Assembly: GCA_024636595.1 (NCBI GenBank)
Contig: JAGXGT010000140.1
Span: 1 to 22,247, forward strand
DNA: 22,247 nucleotides
Origin: Sphingomonadales bacterium
GTDB taxonomy: Bacteria; Pseudomonadota; Alphaproteobacteria; Sphingomonadales; Sphingomonadaceae
Reading direction: 5' to 3'
Part shown: one piece after another, positions 15,557 through 22,247 of the stretch
Layout: every line of letters starts with the position of its first letter
Numbering within the stretch: position 1 is the stretch's first letter
Position numbers and translations under genes: made by a program
Notes under the pieces: model-generated
Seen by the model: only the letters and a program-made list of their open reading frames with translations
Database searches by the model: none
What the model was told of the DNA's origin: nothing

Positions 15557-16981
15557 TCAATTCTCCAGCCCCAGCGCCGTCTTGGCCTTCGCGATCTGAA
15601 CCCTTACTTGATCCGGAGCGGTGCCGCCATAGCTGGATCGGCTGGCCACCGAAGCTTCGACGCTCAATACGCTGAACACGTGGGCATCAATGCGGCTATC
15701 GATCGCCCGAAACTGTTCAAGCGTGAGATCGGCCAAACCGCAACCTTGTTCCTCGGCTAGTGCTACCACTTCACCGGTGACATGATGCGCCTCGCGGAAC
15801 GGTAGCTTCGCTTCGCGCACCAGCCAGTCGGCAAAATCGGTGGCGGTCGAAAAACCGGACTCAGCCAGAGCGCGCATCCGACTGCCGCTGAATTCCACTT
15901 CGGCGATCATACCGGTCATCGCAGCGATCGACAGGCCCAGCAAATCATGCGCTTCGAACACCGGAGGCTTGTCGTCCTGCATATCTTTCGAATAGGCGAG
16001 TGGCAGGCCCTTCATCGTAATCACCAAAGCAGTCATGGCACCGGCAATCCGGCCCGCGTGGCCGCGCACCAGTTCGGCAGCATCGGGATTGCGTTTCTGC
16101 GGCATGATCGAGGATCCGGTTGAAAAACTGTCGGGCAGCTTGATGAAGCCGAAGGGCTGGCTCGCCCAGATCACAAATTCTTCCGCAAGCCGGGAGAGAT
16201 GCAAGCTGCACTGGGTCGCCGCCATCAGATAGTCGAGCGCAAAATCCCGGTCAGATACCGAATCAAGGCTATTGCCGGTCGGGCCATCAAAACCCAGCGT
16301 CGACGCCGTTTTAGCCCGATCGATCGGAAATCCCGTGCCCGCGAGAGCAGCCGCGCCCAGCGGCGATTCATTCATCCGCCGACGCGCGTCGGCAAACCGC
16401 GAACGGTCCCGCCGAATCATTTCATAATAGGCCATCAGATGGTGGCCGAGGCTGACCGGCTGGGCAGATTGCAAATGGGTGAAGCCCGGCATGATCGTAT
16501 CAGCATGTTCTTCAGCCCGACCCACCAGCGCCTTTTGCAAAGCCGCCAGCGCCCCATCCGCCATGTCCATAGCATCGCGCACCCAGAGCCGGAAATCGGT
16601 CGCGACCTGATCGTTGCGCGAGCGCGCGGTGTGCAAGCGCCCCGCCACCGGCCCAACAATCTCTGAAAGGCGCGCTTCTACGTGCATGTGAATATCTTCA
16701 AGGTCGAGATTTTCCGTCACCCCGTCGGCTTCAAATTCCTGCGCGATCTGGTTCAGTCCGTGGATGATCTGCGTTGCGTCGTCCGCATCGACAATGTCCT
16801 GTTCCGCCAGCATCGCAACATGGGCGAGGCTCGCACGAATATCATGCCGCCATAATTTCTTGTCGAACGGGATCGAGGCGTTTATCTCGCGCATGATTGA
16901 TGAAGGGCCATCGGCAAATCTGCCACCCCACATGATATTGGAATTCTTTGTGTCTTTTGTGATGCGTACCGTCCTGTCCAT
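15557..16981 (-). CDS. argH: Argininosuccinate lyase
   Basis: Last step of arginine synthesis: splits argininosuccinate into arginine and fumarate. The cytoplasmic tetramer family signature is complete: MWGGRFADGPS near the N-terminus, EDIHMHVEARL, HTARSRNDQVATDFRLW, GFTHLQSAQPVSLGHHLMAY, and the mobile catalytic loop GSSIMPQKRNPD with its serine. I start at ATG 16981 (474 residues), giving a 16-residue lead (MDRTVRITKDTKNSNI) before MWGGRF; ATG 16933 (458 residues) is a real alternative. Neither has a strong ribosome-binding site. With the first choice the start overlaps the divergent thioredoxin-like gene. It heads the argH-lptM-lysA-siroheme-DUF2721 run. Confidence 0.95.
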   Translation of the reverse strand: MDRTVRITKDTKNSNIMWGGRFADGPSSIMREINASIPFDKKLWRHDIRASLAHVAMLAEQDIVDADDATQIIHGLNQIAQEFEADGVTENLDLEDIHMHVEARLSEIVGPVAGRLHTARSRNDQVATDFRLWVRDAMDMADGALAALQKALVGRAEEHADTIMPGFTHLQSAQPVSLGHHLMAYYEMIRRDRSRFADARRRMNESPLGAAALAGTGFPIDRAKTASTLGFDGPTGNSLDSVSDRDFALDYLMAATQCSLHLSRLAEEFVIWASQPFGFIKLPDSFSTGSSIMPQKRNPDAAELVRGHAGRIAGAMTALVITMKGLPLAYSKDMQDDKPPVFEAHDLLGLSIAAMTGMIAEVEFSGSRMRALAESGFSTATDFADWLVREAKLPFREAHHVTGEVVALAEEQGCGLADLTLEQFRAIDSRIDAHVFSVLSVEASVASRSSYGGTAPDQVRVQIAKAKTALGLEN

Positions 16982-17549
16982 GGCCATATTTTTGAGCGTC
17001 GCGGCTTGCGATAGAGGCTCCAGCGAAGCGGAGCAAGAATTTGCTGGCGACAAAACAGAGGAAAATGGCGAGACGATTGAGAGCGGCCAGGGCATGGTCG
17101 GCAAGCTGGACATTTCCCAGCGCGGCACGGCGATGGTGGATACGCCATTCCAGGCACCCGACGGCAGCACCGTGCGATTGAAAGACTTCACCGGCAAGCC
17201 TTTGCTGGTCAATATCTGGGCAACCTGGTGCGCGCCGTGCATCGTCGAAATGCCGATGCTCGACAATCTGGCCGCGCGCGAAAAAAGTCGGATGAAGGTG
17301 CTGGTTGTGTCGCAGGATATTCAGGGCACAGAAAAAGTCGTGCCGTTTTTCGAACGCGGCAATTTTCAGGAACTGGAACCCTATGTCGACCCCGAAAATG
17401 GTTTGAGTTTCGGCTTCGGCTCCGGGTTGATGCCCACAACGGTGCTTTACGATGAGCAGGGTAAAGAAGTCTGGCGGGTGATCGGAGCCATGGATTGGGA
17501 TGGTGCCAAGGCTGCCACCCTGTTGGAGGAAACACTAGCCAACGATTGA
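16962..17549 (+). CDS. TlpA-like thioredoxin-fold lipoprotein
   Basis: A 195-residue exported protein. The signal peptide ends in lipobox VAAC (Cys16). After a charged linker (to about residue 60) comes a thioredoxin fold of the TlpA/ResA/DsbE type: PFQAPDGSTVRLKDFTGKPL, the redox motif WATWCAPC with Cys90 and Cys93, EMPMLDNLA, VVSQDIQG, and the cis-proline region GLMPTTVLYD. Such proteins reduce disulfides in apocytochromes c or other periplasmic targets. I chose ATG 16962, which starts a compact signal peptide; ATG 16932 in frame would add ten hydrophobic residues. It is divergent from argH with overlapping ends. A cytochrome c gene follows 129 nt later, which fits a cytochrome-maturation or envelope redox role. 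Confidence 0.88.
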   Translation: MRTVLSMAIFLSVAACDRGSSEAEQEFAGDKTEENGETIESGQGMVGKLDISQRGTAMVDTPFQAPDGSTVRLKDFTGKPLLVNIWATWCAPCIVEMPMLDNLAAREKSRMKVLVVSQDIQGTEKVVPFFERGNFQELEPYVDPENGLSFGFGSGLMPTTVLYDEQGKEVWRVIGAMDWDGAKAATLLEETLAND

Positions 17550-17587
17550 AATCTGATTTTCACATCAGCAAATTTGCGCCGGGACTG

Positions 17588-17604
17588 GCTTGAAACAAGC
17601 TTTT
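17588..17604 (+). terminator. Weak terminator-like hairpin after the TlpA-like gene
   Basis: GCTTG-AAA-CAAGC (17588-17600) is a 5-bp stem with a 3-base loop followed by TTTT, 38 nt after the TlpA-like stop. The stem is short and AT-containing, so efficiency is doubtful. Confidence 0.3.
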
Positions 17605-17620
17605 CTGACACCAGAAATCA

Positions 17621-17648
17621 TTGCCTTCAAACCGGATTCGGTTATTCT
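17621..17648 (+). promoter_or_regulatory. Possible promoter of the cytochrome c - b561 pair
   Basis: TTGCCT (17621-17626) and TATTCT (17643-17648) are 16 nt apart, 30 nt before the cytochrome c start codon at 17679. The match to sigma70 consensus is partial (4 of 6 at the -10). Confidence 0.35.
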
Positions 17649-17678
17649 CCAGCAATCTGGTCAAAAATGGAGAATGCG

Positions 17679-18194
17679 ATGCGCCTCTGCAAATTACAAA
17701 TCATATTGCCGGTTGTTGCCGGGCTAACTCTGCTTTCCGCCTGCGGACAAAATGCTGAAACGGGTGGCGTGTCCGAAGCAGCCAGCGTCGAGCTGGCCAA
17801 TGGAATGACAGTGAAAGAACAGATCGAGGCACGCCAGAGCCATCTCAAAAAGATCGGCAAAGCATTCAAGACAATCAGCGACCAGTTGAAAGCCGGTTCG
17901 CCCGATCTGGCCCAGATTCAGGCTGCTGCGGCAAGTGTACCGAAAGAAGCGACGGGGATGACCGACTGGTTTCCGGAAGGTACCGGACCTGAATCGGGTG
18001 TAAAAACCGAGGCGCTGCCGATCATTTGGGAAGAAAAGGCTGATTTCGAAGACAAGGTAGCGGCCATGCAGGAGGCGGCCGCGAAACTCGACACGGTTGC
18101 ACAGGGAGGCGATGTCGCAGCGATCGGCGCTGCGTTCAAGACCACCGGCGGAACATGCAAAGCCTGCCATGACAAATTTCGCGAGGACGACTAG
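17679..18194 (+). CDS. Class II cytochrome c (c'/c556 type) lipoprotein
   Basis: A 171-residue exported monoheme cytochrome. The signal peptide ends in lipobox LSAC (Cys22), suggesting membrane anchoring by lipid. The mature part is an all-helical four-helix bundle by pattern (KEQIEARQSHLKKIGKAFKT; KADFEDKVAAMQEAAAKL), with the heme attachment site CKACH (Cys160, Cys163, His164) near the C-terminus, the class II order. Length is typical for c556/c'-like proteins plus a lipid signal. I chose ATG 17679 because GGAGA lies about 6 nt upstream; an in-frame ATG 12 nt earlier is poorer. It is followed 6 nt later by a cytochrome b561-like gene, so the two probably exchange electrons. Confidence 0.9.
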   Translation: MRLCKLQIILPVVAGLTLLSACGQNAETGGVSEAASVELANGMTVKEQIEARQSHLKKIGKAFKTISDQLKAGSPDLAQIQAAAASVPKEATGMTDWFPEGTGPESGVKTEALPIIWEEKADFEDKVAAMQEAAAKLDTVAQGGDVAAIGAAFKTTGGTCKACHDKFREDD

Positions 18195-18200
18195 CCGATC

Positions 18201-18875
18201 GTGACAAGCGAAGCTTCGCGAATTCTGGTCTGGGACGGAGCCATCAGGCTGGTTCACTGGCTGATGGTCGTCCTTGTCCCCCTGCTCTGGTGGTCCGCAG
18301 AGGAAGGCCATATGGACTGGCACAAAAGCTTTGGCGTAACCATGTTCGGACTGGTCCTCTTTCGGATGATCTGGGGATTGATCGGAACATGGACGGCCCG
18401 CTTCGCCCCCATGGTGCGCCGGATCGGATCGCTGAAGACCTATATCGGTGACTTGCGCAGGAGAGAACATGGCGCAACCTTTGGCCACAGTCCGTTGGCG
18501 GCTCTCAGCGTGTTTGCCTTGCTGCATGCTCTGGCAACCCAGGTGACGACGGGACTATTCTCGGTCGATGTCGATGGCCTGGAATCCGGGCCACTCGCCG
18601 TGCTGGTGTCGTTCGAGGCAGGTCGGCAGTTCGCTGACATCCACGAATTGAACTTCAACTTTCTGGCATTGCTGATCGGGCTCCATATCACGGCGATCGC
18701 CTTCTACCATTTTGTGTTGAAAGAGAAACTTGTCGGGCCGATGATCACGGGTCGTCGGGCCCGCGCGGCCTTTTCCGATTCGCCATTGCCCGAGAATAGG
18801 GCGCGTCCATTGGCCATGCTCGCCGCCGCGGTCCTGTCGTTCGCGTGCGTCATGGCGGTGTTGAATTTCGGGTGA
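18201..18875 (+). CDS. Cytochrome b561-like membrane protein
   Basis: A 224-residue integral membrane di-heme cytochrome b (bacterial b561/Ni-Fe-hydrogenase b-type fold). It begins with RILVWDGAIRLVHWLMVVLV (His19) and has four main helices. Further candidate heme-ligand histidines lie in EEGHMDWHKSFG, ALLHALATQVTTG and IGLHITAIAFYHF. The C-terminal helix (LAMLAAAVLSFACVMAV) is an extra anchor. It would take electrons between the quinone pool or a periplasmic partner and the class II cytochrome c encoded 6 nt upstream. The start is GTG 18201. It ends 44 nt before the convergent tRNA gene. No shift in composition or sign of transfer is seen. Confidence 0.88.
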   Translation: MTSEASRILVWDGAIRLVHWLMVVLVPLLWWSAEEGHMDWHKSFGVTMFGLVLFRMIWGLIGTWTARFAPMVRRIGSLKTYIGDLRRREHGATFGHSPLAALSVFALLHALATQVTTGLFSVDVDGLESGPLAVLVSFEAGRQFADIHELNFNFLALLIGLHITAIAFYHFVLKEKLVGPMITGRRARAAFSDSPLPENRARPLAMLAAAVLSFACVMAVLNFG

Positions 18876-18919
18876 AGCAAATCGCTGAAAAACACCATCA
18901 CCGATCTGGATCGGGAAGG

Positions 18920-18995
<76 letters not shown>

Positions 18996-19040
18996 CATGA
19001 CAAGATGCATCCTTGCATCCTTGAGGTCAGGCGAGCGCCA

Positions 19041-19066
19041 TTGCCAAATCATGACGCTTTTGGCAA
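19041..19066. repeat. Inverted repeat upstream of tRNA-Val
   Basis: TTGCCAAA (19041-19048) and TTTGGCAA (19059-19066) are perfect inverted copies 10 nt apart. It lies 46 nt upstream of the minus-strand tRNA and could be a hairpin or operator; it has no T-run, so it is not an obvious terminator. Confidence 0.5.
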
Positions 19067-19108
19067 GCCTATTTGCGCCGATTTACTGACAAGACGATCA
19101 GCGACTGA

Positions 19109-19117
19109 TTTTCCACA
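19109..19117 (+). promoter_or_regulatory. DnaA-box-like site (one mismatch)
   Basis: TTTTCCACA differs from the consensus TTATCCACA by one base. It lies 72 nt upstream of a perfect box in the same orientation. Confidence 0.4.
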
Positions 19118-19188
19118 CCGATCAGACATGATCATTTCCGGATTAACCAGAACTCTAGCTGACTCCGCGATTCGCCAGTTATACCTTA

Positions 19189-19197
19189 TTATCCACA
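19189..19197 (+). promoter_or_regulatory. Perfect DnaA box
   Basis: TTATCCACA matches the strong DnaA-binding consensus exactly. It lies 334 nt upstream of the dnaA start codon at the left end of an AT-rich tract, suitable either for autoregulation of dnaA or as part of an origin. Confidence 0.6.
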
Positions 19198-19390
19198 GCA
19201 TATATCTGATGTATTTCAATGACTTAAAAAGATATTTAGCAAAATCCGAGGCTTGCCGCTGTCAATCTAAATATTTCATTTTTTTTACAGCACGGCTCTT
19301 GCTCGACTCACTCCGAGGGGCTTACTAAGGAAGCTCGGCTGATGGCCACGATTGCAATATCAGGCCTAATTTGAAAATGAAACTGATCGT

Positions 19391-19406
19391 TGAAAACGTG
19401 TTTTCA
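19391..19406. repeat. 16-bp palindrome upstream of dnaA
   Basis: TGAAAAC-GT-GTTTTCA is a 7-bp perfect inverted repeat around two bases, 125 nt before the dnaA start. It looks like a dimeric regulator site; the binding protein is unknown. Confidence 0.5.
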
Positions 19407-19530
19407 GCTTCGGACTACTGCGCCTGATTCATTCCCATGGCTGGGGGTATTGAAGGAAGCATAATTCAAAGTCGACGGTCAAACATACGGCGATGCGATT
19501 GCGCACGCCGATCGGGGAAGATGTCGGGGG

Positions 19531-20967
19531 ATGCTAGTGAACGAGTATGTACAAAATCAGGATGGTGGGCTGTCCGCAACCAGTCCTGTTGTTGGGGAAA
19601 ATGTTATTTCATCTGATCTGGAGACCATTTGGCTCAAAATCTGTGCCGGACTGCGCCGCGACTTAGGTGCGCAAATTTTCGGCCAGTGGATCAAACCGAT
19701 CAAACTCTCGGGCTTTGATTCGGCTACGGGTGTATTGGATCTAGAGCTCCCTTCTGAATTCGCCGCGACCTGGGTTCGGGATCGCTATGCCGATCGTTTG
19801 CTGCTTGCTTGGAAAGCCCATCATCCGGCGGTCCGCGATCTGGTGTTTCAGGCCCAGTCAGGCGCTGCCAAAATTGCCCAGTTTTCGCCTGCCAACCGCG
19901 CAGCGGCACAGGCCAAACATGTCGTCGTCCCTGAAAACAAATTTCGCCTGGATCTGGATCCGCGCATGACCTTCGGCCAGTTTATCGCCGGTCATTCGAA
20001 TGTTCTGGCGCTCAATGCAGCACAACGCACGGCGGCAGTGGAGAAACCCCTTTTCAGCCCGCTCTATCTCCAGTCTTCGACCGGACAGGGCAAGACGCAT
20101 TTGATGCACGCCATCGGCCATGCCTTTCGCGAAGAATTTCCGTCGGCAACGATCATCTACATGTCGGCCGAACGGTTCATGATTGAATTCGTTTCCGCAA
20201 TGCGCCGCAACGAAGGGATGGAGTTCAAGGCGTCGTTGCGGGAAGCAGACCTGCTGATGGTCGATGATATCCAGTTCATCGTGGGCAAAAATTCTACCCA
20301 GGAGGAGTTTCTCCACACGGTCGATTCGCTGATCAGTCGCGGCAAACGCGTTGTCGTGGCAGCCGATCGCCCGCCGCAAGCGCTGGATGGTGTCGATCAA
20401 CGGCTGCTCTCGCGCCTGTCGATGGGACTGGTTGCCGATATCCAGTCAGCTGGTCTCGAACTGCGCCGCGACATTCTCAAGCACCGTCTCGCCACCATGC
20501 CGCACCAGCAGGTGTCGGAAGAGGTTGTCGAATTCCTGGCCCGCACGATCAGCCGCAATTTGCGCGAACTGGAGGGTGGTCTCAACAAGCTACTCGCCTA
20601 TGCGCAGCTCACCGGGCGCGAAATCAGCCGCGAACTGGCCGAAGAACAATTGTCCGACATATTGAGCGCCTGTCGCCGCCGGATCACGATCGACGAAATC
20701 CAGCGCACGGTTTGCGAATATTATCGGCTTGACCGGAACGAGATGTCATCCAAGCGCCGTGCCCGTGCCGTCGCGCGGCCACGGCAGGTCGCCATGTATC
20801 TGGCAAAGGTGATGACACCCCGCAGCTACCCGGAAATCGGACGGAAATTTGGTGGTCGCGATCACAGCACGGTTATCCACGCCGTCAAGCTGGTCGAGCA
20901 TCTGCGCGGCGAAGATAGCGAAATGGACAATGATGTCCGGATGCTGCTTCGCCAGCTTGAAAGCTGA
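19531..20967 (+). CDS. dnaA: Chromosomal replication initiator DnaA
   Basis: A 478-residue AAA+ initiator that binds DnaA boxes and opens oriC. Domain I is residues about 28-110 (LETIWLKICAGLRRDLGAQI), a short linker follows, then the AAA+ domain (about 138-355) with Walker A SSTGQGKTH at 182-190, Walker B LLMVDD at 241-246, and the arginine-finger region QRLLSRLSMGLVADIQ. The C-terminal DNA-binding domain ends with the signature DHSTVIHAVK (Asp444 onward). The first Walker A glycine is a serine, which is unusual against the GxxGxGKT pattern of E. coli. The start is ATG 19531; a GTG two codons later has GGGGGA at a better distance and may be the true start. It is convergent with the DUF4136 gene (11-nt gap). 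Confidence 0.96.
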   Translation: MLVNEYVQNQDGGLSATSPVVGENVISSDLETIWLKICAGLRRDLGAQIFGQWIKPIKLSGFDSATGVLDLELPSEFAATWVRDRYADRLLLAWKAHHPAVRDLVFQAQSGAAKIAQFSPANRAAAQAKHVVVPENKFRLDLDPRMTFGQFIAGHSNVLALNAAQRTAAVEKPLFSPLYLQSSTGQGKTHLMHAIGHAFREEFPSATIIYMSAERFMIEFVSAMRRNEGMEFKASLREADLLMVDDIQFIVGKNSTQEEFLHTVDSLISRGKRVVVAADRPPQALDGVDQRLLSRLSMGLVADIQSAGLELRRDILKHRLATMPHQQVSEEVVEFLARTISRNLRELEGGLNKLLAYAQLTGREISRELAEEQLSDILSACRRRITIDEIQRTVCEYYRLDRNEMSSKRRARAVARPRQVAMYLAKVMTPRSYPEIGRKFGGRDHSTVIHAVKLVEHLRGEDSEMDNDVRMLLRQLES

Positions 20968-20978
20968 GAGGCGCCTGG

Positions 20979-21638
20979 TTATTCTTTCTCGGGAGCGACC
21001 GAAATCCGCACCCGTTCGCCGCTGTTTCCGGGAAAATCGGTGAACATGGCTTCCACCAGATTGGGCACGAGATAGGTCAGGTTCTTTGAGCGCGACAGCG
21101 CCTCTGCCTTGCCCTCGAACAGGCGTTCACCGTCGACCGCCCGGTCAATCTTCATATCCAGTTCCGCGGTGTACACGGTAAAGCTGCTGACACCGTTATA
21201 ACCGTAAAAGCCATAGCCCCCATATAGGAACGGATCATTGAAGCCATAGAGATAGCGGTGGCGCCCGTAATAGCCGCCGAATCGGCTGGGGGGATAAAAT
21301 GGGTCATAATCGGCGACAACTTTGTCCCGCCCCTTGTCGATATCATAGTCCATGCTGACGATCAGTTCTGCCGCCGCCGGATCAGCGCTGCGCCGGTAGC
21401 CAAGGTCGATCATCCGTTGTTCGACCAGGGCTGCATATTGACCAAACTCGAGGCCGCCTGAAAGTTCCGGATCAGCGGCGACCACCGCAAAGCTTTGGCC
21501 GGTGGTGTCTGGAAGTGCGACAAACCGCTGGACGTCTGCGCGAAACGGTGTTGCACAGGCTCCCAGAGTCAGGACGGCAAGCGGAGCAAGCAACGAAAGC
21601 CCTTTGCGTGCAAAGCCATTTTTAGCGAAAAGAGTCAT
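20979..21638 (-). CDS. DUF4136 family lipoprotein
   Basis: A 219-residue predicted outer-membrane or periplasmic lipoprotein. The signal peptide ends in lipobox LGAC (Cys28), followed by the DUF4136 pattern: a first strand block (VQRFVALPDTTGQSFAVVAA), the helix YAALVEQRMIDLGYRRS, strand AAELIVSMDYDID, a Gly/Tyr-rich insertion (about residues 118-145, containing RFGGYYGRHRYLYGF), and TVYTAELDMKIDRAVDGERL. The family has no known activity. The ribosome-binding site AAGGAAG sits just before ATG 21638. It stands between dnaA (convergent) and rpsT (same strand) with a terminator after rpsT, so it is probably transcribed separately. Confidence 0.87.
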   Translation of the reverse strand: MTLFAKNGFARKGLSLLAPLAVLTLGACATPFRADVQRFVALPDTTGQSFAVVAADPELSGGLEFGQYAALVEQRMIDLGYRRSADPAAAELIVSMDYDIDKGRDKVVADYDPFYPPSRFGGYYGRHRYLYGFNDPFLYGGYGFYGYNGVSSFTVYTAELDMKIDRAVDGERLFEGKAEALSRSKNLTYLVPNLVEAMFTDFPGNSGERVRISVAPEKE

Positions 21639-21827
21639 GTTTCTTCCTTCAGATTATCCAGCATCATTTCCTGTATGATAGAGAAACCGGGCTGAACCAG
21701 CTTTGAACGACGGCATAATGACGCTCTGGGGTCAGCTTGGACCCTTTCGGAGCAACTTGCACAAGAAAAAACAAGGCCGACAGCGGGATTCTGGCATCAA
21801 GTACCGACTATTTGGCGACCGAAACGT

Positions 21828-21859
21828 TCCAACCGGCTGCCGATCAGGCGGCAATTGGA
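21828..21859. repeat. Two-part stem-loop next to the rpsT terminator
   Basis: TCCAA pairs with TTGGA and, inside, GCTGCC pairs with GGCGGC around GATCA. It lies 6 nt from the bidirectional terminator at 21866-21892 in a 227-base stretch (21639-21865) without a gene. No convincing promoter is visible in that stretch. Confidence 0.45.
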
Positions 21860-21865
21860 CAAAAG

Positions 21866-21892
21866 AAAACCCGCCACAATCGGGCGGGTTTT
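21866..21892 (-). terminator. rpsT terminator, bidirectional in form
   Basis: AAAACCCGCC-N7-GGCGGGTTTT forms a 10-bp stem that ends in T-rich tails on both strands: TTTTCTTTT on the minus strand, 23 nt after the rpsT stop, and TTTTTCTGT on the plus strand. It would stop rpsT mRNA and any plus-strand transcript coming from 21639-21865. Confidence 0.88.
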
Positions 21893-21915
21893 TCTGTGTA
21901 GATTAAAAAGGTTGC

Positions 21916-22185
21916 TTAAGCTGTTTGCAGCGCGGCAACCCGCTTTGTCAGACGGCTGAATTTCCGCGAAGCCGTATTCTTGTGATACAGACCCTTGCTC
22001 ACACCGCGCGCCAGTTCCGGCTGTACGGCCTTCAGCGCTGCTGTAGCGACGTCTTTATCACCAGACTCAACGGCTGCATCCACGGCCTTGATCTTGGTGC
22101 GGATCTGGCTCAGGCGATTTTTGTTGATCGCGGTGCGGCGCGTGTTGCGACGGATACGTTTTTTTGCTTGCGGCGTATTAGCCAT
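21916..22185 (-). CDS. rpsT: 30S ribosomal protein S20
   Basis: An 89-residue, lysine- and alanine-rich helical protein of the small ribosomal subunit. The start MANTPQAKKRIRRNTRRTAI and the C-terminal KGLYHKNTASRKFSRLTKRV are diagnostic. Start is ATG 22185 with GAGGG about 5 nt upstream. In many alphaproteobacteria rpsT sits close to dnaA, as here, which supports a conserved chromosomal location. It is monocistronic, ended by the terminator at 21866-21892. The promoter lies at or beyond the right window edge. Confidence 0.97.
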   Translation of the reverse strand: MANTPQAKKRIRRNTRRTAINKNRLSQIRTKIKAVDAAVESGDKDVATAALKAVQPELARGVSKGLYHKNTASRKFSRLTKRVAALQTA

Positions 22186-22247
22186 GAAAAACCCTCAAAA
22201 TCTGAAATTAAATGCCGGGACGTTGCGTACCGCTTCCGGCTCAAGAC

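Larger units (their letters stand above)
18996..19530. other. Gene-free leader region upstream of dnaA (535 bases)
   Basis: No convincing gene is present. The region holds: two 8-bp tandem copies GCATCCTT (19007-19022); an 8-bp stem TTGCCAAA-N10-TTTGGCAA (19041-19066); DnaA-box-like sites at 19109 and 19189; an AT-rich tract at about 19180-19300; four GANTC sites (19161, 19169, 19305, 19426); and a palindrome at 19391-19406. It could carry the dnaA promoter and control sites, and perhaps a replication origin. I see no clear sigma70 promoter. Confidence 0.6.

Noticed and set aside
16982..17266. Long N-terminal extension of argH
   Set aside because: It lies entirely antisense to the TlpA-like gene and lacks any conserved ArgH sequence.
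19007..19022. Tandem copies of GCATCCTT as a possible iteron array
   Set aside because: Only two 8-bp copies; too few to support an iteron or CRISPR-like array.
19005..19328. Open frame of 107 codons between tRNA-Val and dnaA
   Set aside because: Starts within repeats, runs across AT-rich DNA with DnaA boxes, has odd composition and no ribosome-binding site.
20873..20881. TTATCCACG, a DnaA-box-like match inside dnaA
   Set aside because: It encodes the conserved VIHA residues of the DnaA signature, so the match is explained by coding.
21703..21906. Open frame of 67 codons between the DUF4136 gene and rpsT
   Set aside because: It reads through the rpsT terminator hairpin and has no ribosome-binding site or recognisable features.

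Overview
The window reads as a chromosomal segment of an alphaproteobacterium, most likely a member of Sphingomonadales. This is an inference from protein style (DnaA, LysA, ArgH, PlsX, thiolase), from the exosortase-A-associated glycan genes and from the moderate GC content. I see no insertion sequence, prophage, CRISPR array or rRNA operon. Almost all space is coding, with many 1-11 nt gene overlaps. The gene-poor spots are 18996-19530 (upstream of dnaA), 12471-12763 (a small structured transcript) and 21639-21915.

Layout, left to right. (1) 1-622, minus: rpmF-plsX, the classic ribosomal protein L32 / phospholipid synthesis pair; plsX is cut by the window edge. (2) 835-1896: a MAPEG-family membrane protein convergent with a glyoxalase II-like metallo-beta-lactamase-fold hydrolase. 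(3) 1953-3270: an S24/LexA-type repressor divergent from a small helix-turn-helix-like protein and an overlapping unknown protein. TAGGA/TCCTA palindromes lie between them. (4) 3274-7233: surface-glycan genes of the exosortase-A type. A minus-strand glycosyltransferase and a membrane-anchored unknown protein diverge from a 55-residue membrane protein overlapping an O-antigen-ligase-like polymerase/ligase. (5) 7269-9780: a dipeptide-epimerase-like enolase-superfamily enzyme, an ABM-fold monooxygenase and a thiolase. (6) 9891-11887, minus: tlyA followed by an MscS channel. (7) 11937-12764: a lipoprotein and a short transcript with strong Shine-Dalgarno sites, three hairpins and a UUCG terminator. 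(8) 16981-12764, minus: the packed run argH - lptM-like - lysA - siroheme synthase N-domain - DUF2721. (9) 16962-18875, plus: a TlpA-like thioredoxin lipoprotein, a class II cytochrome c lipoprotein and a cytochrome b561-like protein, a likely envelope redox set. (10) 18920-22185: tRNA-Val(UAC), dnaA with an AT-rich leader carrying a perfect DnaA box, a DUF4136 lipoprotein and rpsT.

Functional links. argH and lysA share one operon, joining arginine and lysine/peptidoglycan precursor supply. The siroheme gene serves sulfite/nitrite reduction. The glycosyltransferase and ligase presumably serve exopolysaccharide or protein O-glycosylation tied to an exosortase encoded elsewhere. The best candidates for something undescribed are the small transcript at 12564-12764, whose hairpin loop can pair with its own ribosome-binding site, the repressor/small-HTH/unknown-protein trio at 1953-3270 with its operator array, and the small and unknown partners of the glycan genes.
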